A stretch of DNA of 6,638 bases, from assembly GCA_002390825.1 (NCBI GenBank), contig DGQR01000128.1:1-6638 (forward strand), written 5' to 3'. This document shows positions 6,011 to 6,638 of the stretch, one piece after another. The position numbers and the translations under genes were made by a program. The stretch comes from Rhodoferax sp. UBA4409 (lineage in GTDB: Bacteria > Pseudomonadota > Gammaproteobacteria > Burkholderiales > Burkholderiaceae_C). Position 1 is the stretch's first letter; every line of letters begins with the position of its first letter. The notes under the pieces were generated by a model, which was given only the letters and a program-made list of their open reading frames with translations, had not been told where the DNA came from and searched no databases.

Positions 6011-6517
6011 TCAGGCGGTGGCGGTGTCCGAGCAGGTAGCGCCGCCGCAGCCATGAATCTCCGTTTGTGGCAAACAGTTAGGTTGGGCGAGCGCCCCGGT
6101 AGCCGGGTCGTAGCCTGCCGAACGCAAGTGCAATGCCAGGGATGCGTCCATGCTCTGCGCATGTTGCGGGAACCAGATGCCCAGCTCATCGGCCATCTGC
6201 CGCACCACCGCGAGGTCACCGCCGTGCCCTCGGGCTTCTCCTTCGCGCATCACTTGCAGCACCACTTTGTGCTGGGTGGCGTGGCAGTTGCCGGCAGCAA
6301 AGCCGGTGGCGCGCATCCACTCGTCTTCGCGGTTGAAATGCTCCTGGGTGTGGGCAATCAGCGCCGACCACAAGGGCAGCAGCATGTCATCGTCAGCCAG
6401 CACCACGCGCTCCAGCAGGTCTACAAACTCCTGGTGCACTTGGTCCATCACGGGCATGTCGAGTACCAAGGCATCGGTCCAGGCGAGGGTGGCAGGGGCG
6501 GTAAGGCTTTCGGTCAT
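6011..6517 (-). CDS. Bacteriohemerythrin (O2-binding di-iron protein)
   Basis: The 168-residue cytosolic protein has all seven expected di-iron ligands at family spacing: H28 (in MDQVHQEF), H60 and E64 (HFNRE), H79 and H83 (HATQH), H119 and D124 (HAQSMD). It should bind O2 reversibly, serving in oxygen storage, delivery or sensing. The fold ends near residue 135. A further 33 residues form an unusual tail with C148, H155, C157 and C162 (HGCGGATC), perhaps a metal or redox site. The ATG at 6517 is preferred over one at 6595 because AAGGAG lies 7 bases upstream and the predicted transcription start at 6534 falls downstream of 6595. It is the first gene of a probable operon with yitT and DUF1003, under an FNR-type promoter. 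Confidence 0.9.
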   Translation of the reverse strand: MTESLTAPATLAWTDALVLDMPVMDQVHQEFVDLLERVVLADDDMLLPLWSALIAHTQEHFNREDEWMRATGFAAGNCHATQHKVVLQVMREGEARGHGGDLAVVRQMADELGIWFPQHAQSMDASLALHLRSAGYDPATGALAQPNCLPQTEIHGCGGATCSDTATA

Positions 6518-6533
6518 CGGGCTTCTCCTTGAT

Positions 6534-6582
6534 CGGGCCCAGCATAGGGGCCGCAGGCCTAGGACGTATTGACCCACATCAG
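6534..6582 (-). promoter_or_regulatory. FNR class II promoter of the hemerythrin operon
   Basis: On the minus strand a -10 hexamer TATGCT (6546-6541; 4 of 6 to TATAAT) puts the start at about 6534. The FNR box is then centred at -41.5 in place of a -35 element. The resulting leader is 17 bases, GATCAAGGAGAAGCCCG, just long enough to carry the ribosome-binding site. No sigma-70 -35 hexamer is needed or seen. Confidence 0.55.
6569..6582. promoter_or_regulatory. FNR/Anr-type box shared by two divergent promoters
   Basis: TTGACCCACATCAG matches the FNR consensus TTGAT-N4-ATCAA at 8 of 10 specified bases with correct spacing. It lies midway between the hemerythrin gene and the possible gene at 6619. 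Its centre (6575.5) is at -41.5 to the transcription starts predicted from -10 elements on both sides, which is the classical position for FNR activation. Regulation by low oxygen is inferred. Confidence 0.65.
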
Positions 6583-6617
6583 GCGGCGGCATCACAGGGC
6601 GGTTGATAATCTTGCGC
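6569..6617 (+). promoter_or_regulatory. FNR class II promoter facing right
   Basis: GATAAT (6605-6610; 5 of 6 to TATAAT) puts a plus-strand start at about 6617, with the same FNR box centred at -41.5. The position where a -35 would be (6582-6587) reads GGCGGC, so this promoter should depend on the activator. The start lies only about 2 bases before the ATG at 6619. Confidence 0.5.
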
Positions 6618-6618
6618 T

Positions 6619-6638
6619 ATGACCATTTCCTTCCAGCC
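6619..6638 (+). CDS. Possible start of a divergent gene, product unknown
   Basis: ATGACCATTTCCTTCCAGCC reads MTISFQ and continues off the window. Support is the -10 element 9 bases upstream and the shared FNR box. There is no Shine-Dalgarno before it, so it would be leaderless or the true start lies farther right. Six residues do not allow a family assignment. An oxygen- or redox-linked role would fit the promoter, but is only inferred. Confidence 0.35.

Noticed and set aside
5083..6039. A plus-strand reading frame of 318 codons across DUF1003 and yitT
   Set aside because: It is antisense to two recognisable membrane-protein genes and is rich in Gln/His/Gly without any motif.
5998..6219. N-terminal extension of the YitT protein by 74 residues
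   Set aside because: It would overlap the hemerythrin gene for most of its length, and the extra residues are Arg/Trp/Pro-rich with no resemblance to the family.
6518..6595. N-terminal extension of hemerythrin to an ATG at 6595
   Set aside because: It would cross the FNR box and the -10 element, and the ATG at 6517 has a proper ribosome-binding site and a normal hemerythrin N-terminus.

Overview
The window looks like chromosomal DNA of a betaproteobacterium of the Comamonadaceae (Rhodoferax/Polaromonas/Acidovorax-like). This rests on the GC-rich coding style, the protein flavour of every gene, and an intergenic repeat around 3563-3638 of a type I associate with that family. The family assignment is from recollection, not from a search. 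Seven complete genes and two partial ones are supported. No RNA gene, insertion sequence, phage gene or CRISPR array is visible.

Layout. (1) Positions 1-194 (minus) hold the start of a periplasmic amino-acid-binding protein of the AapJ/BztA type, running off the left edge. (2) Positions 195-451 are a divergent control region with a good sigma-54 promoter (373-388) facing aapJ, an NtrC-like site (228-244) in the aapJ leader, and two inverted repeats. (3) Positions 452-3548 (plus) form a compact three-gene unit: a six-TM voltage-gated K+ channel with a C-terminal zinc ribbon, a core-only B12-independent methionine synthase (MesD-like), and a cytosolic class-C beta-lactamase-fold serine hydrolase. 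The gaps are 23 and 2 bp. (4) Positions 3549-3661 lie between convergent genes and hold a strong stem-loop, probably a terminator, fused to a dispersed repeat. (5) Positions 3662-4708 (minus) encode a zinc-free NADP(H)-dependent MDR oxidoreductase (CurA-like). (6) Positions 4779-6517 (minus) form a probable operon read as hemerythrin, YitT-type membrane protein, DUF1003 membrane protein. (7) Positions 6518-6618 hold one FNR/Anr-type box with a -10 element on each side, each placing the box centre exactly at -41.5. A divergent gene may begin at 6619.

Functionally the window is a set of unrelated housekeeping and accessory units. The two most informative regions are regulatory. The amino-acid uptake gene carries nitrogen-control (sigma-54/NtrC) signals. 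The oxygen-binding hemerythrin operon appears to be driven, together with the divergent right-hand gene, by a shared oxygen-sensing FNR-type site. No wholly new system is evident. The least understood gene set is the channel/methionine-synthase/hydrolase unit.
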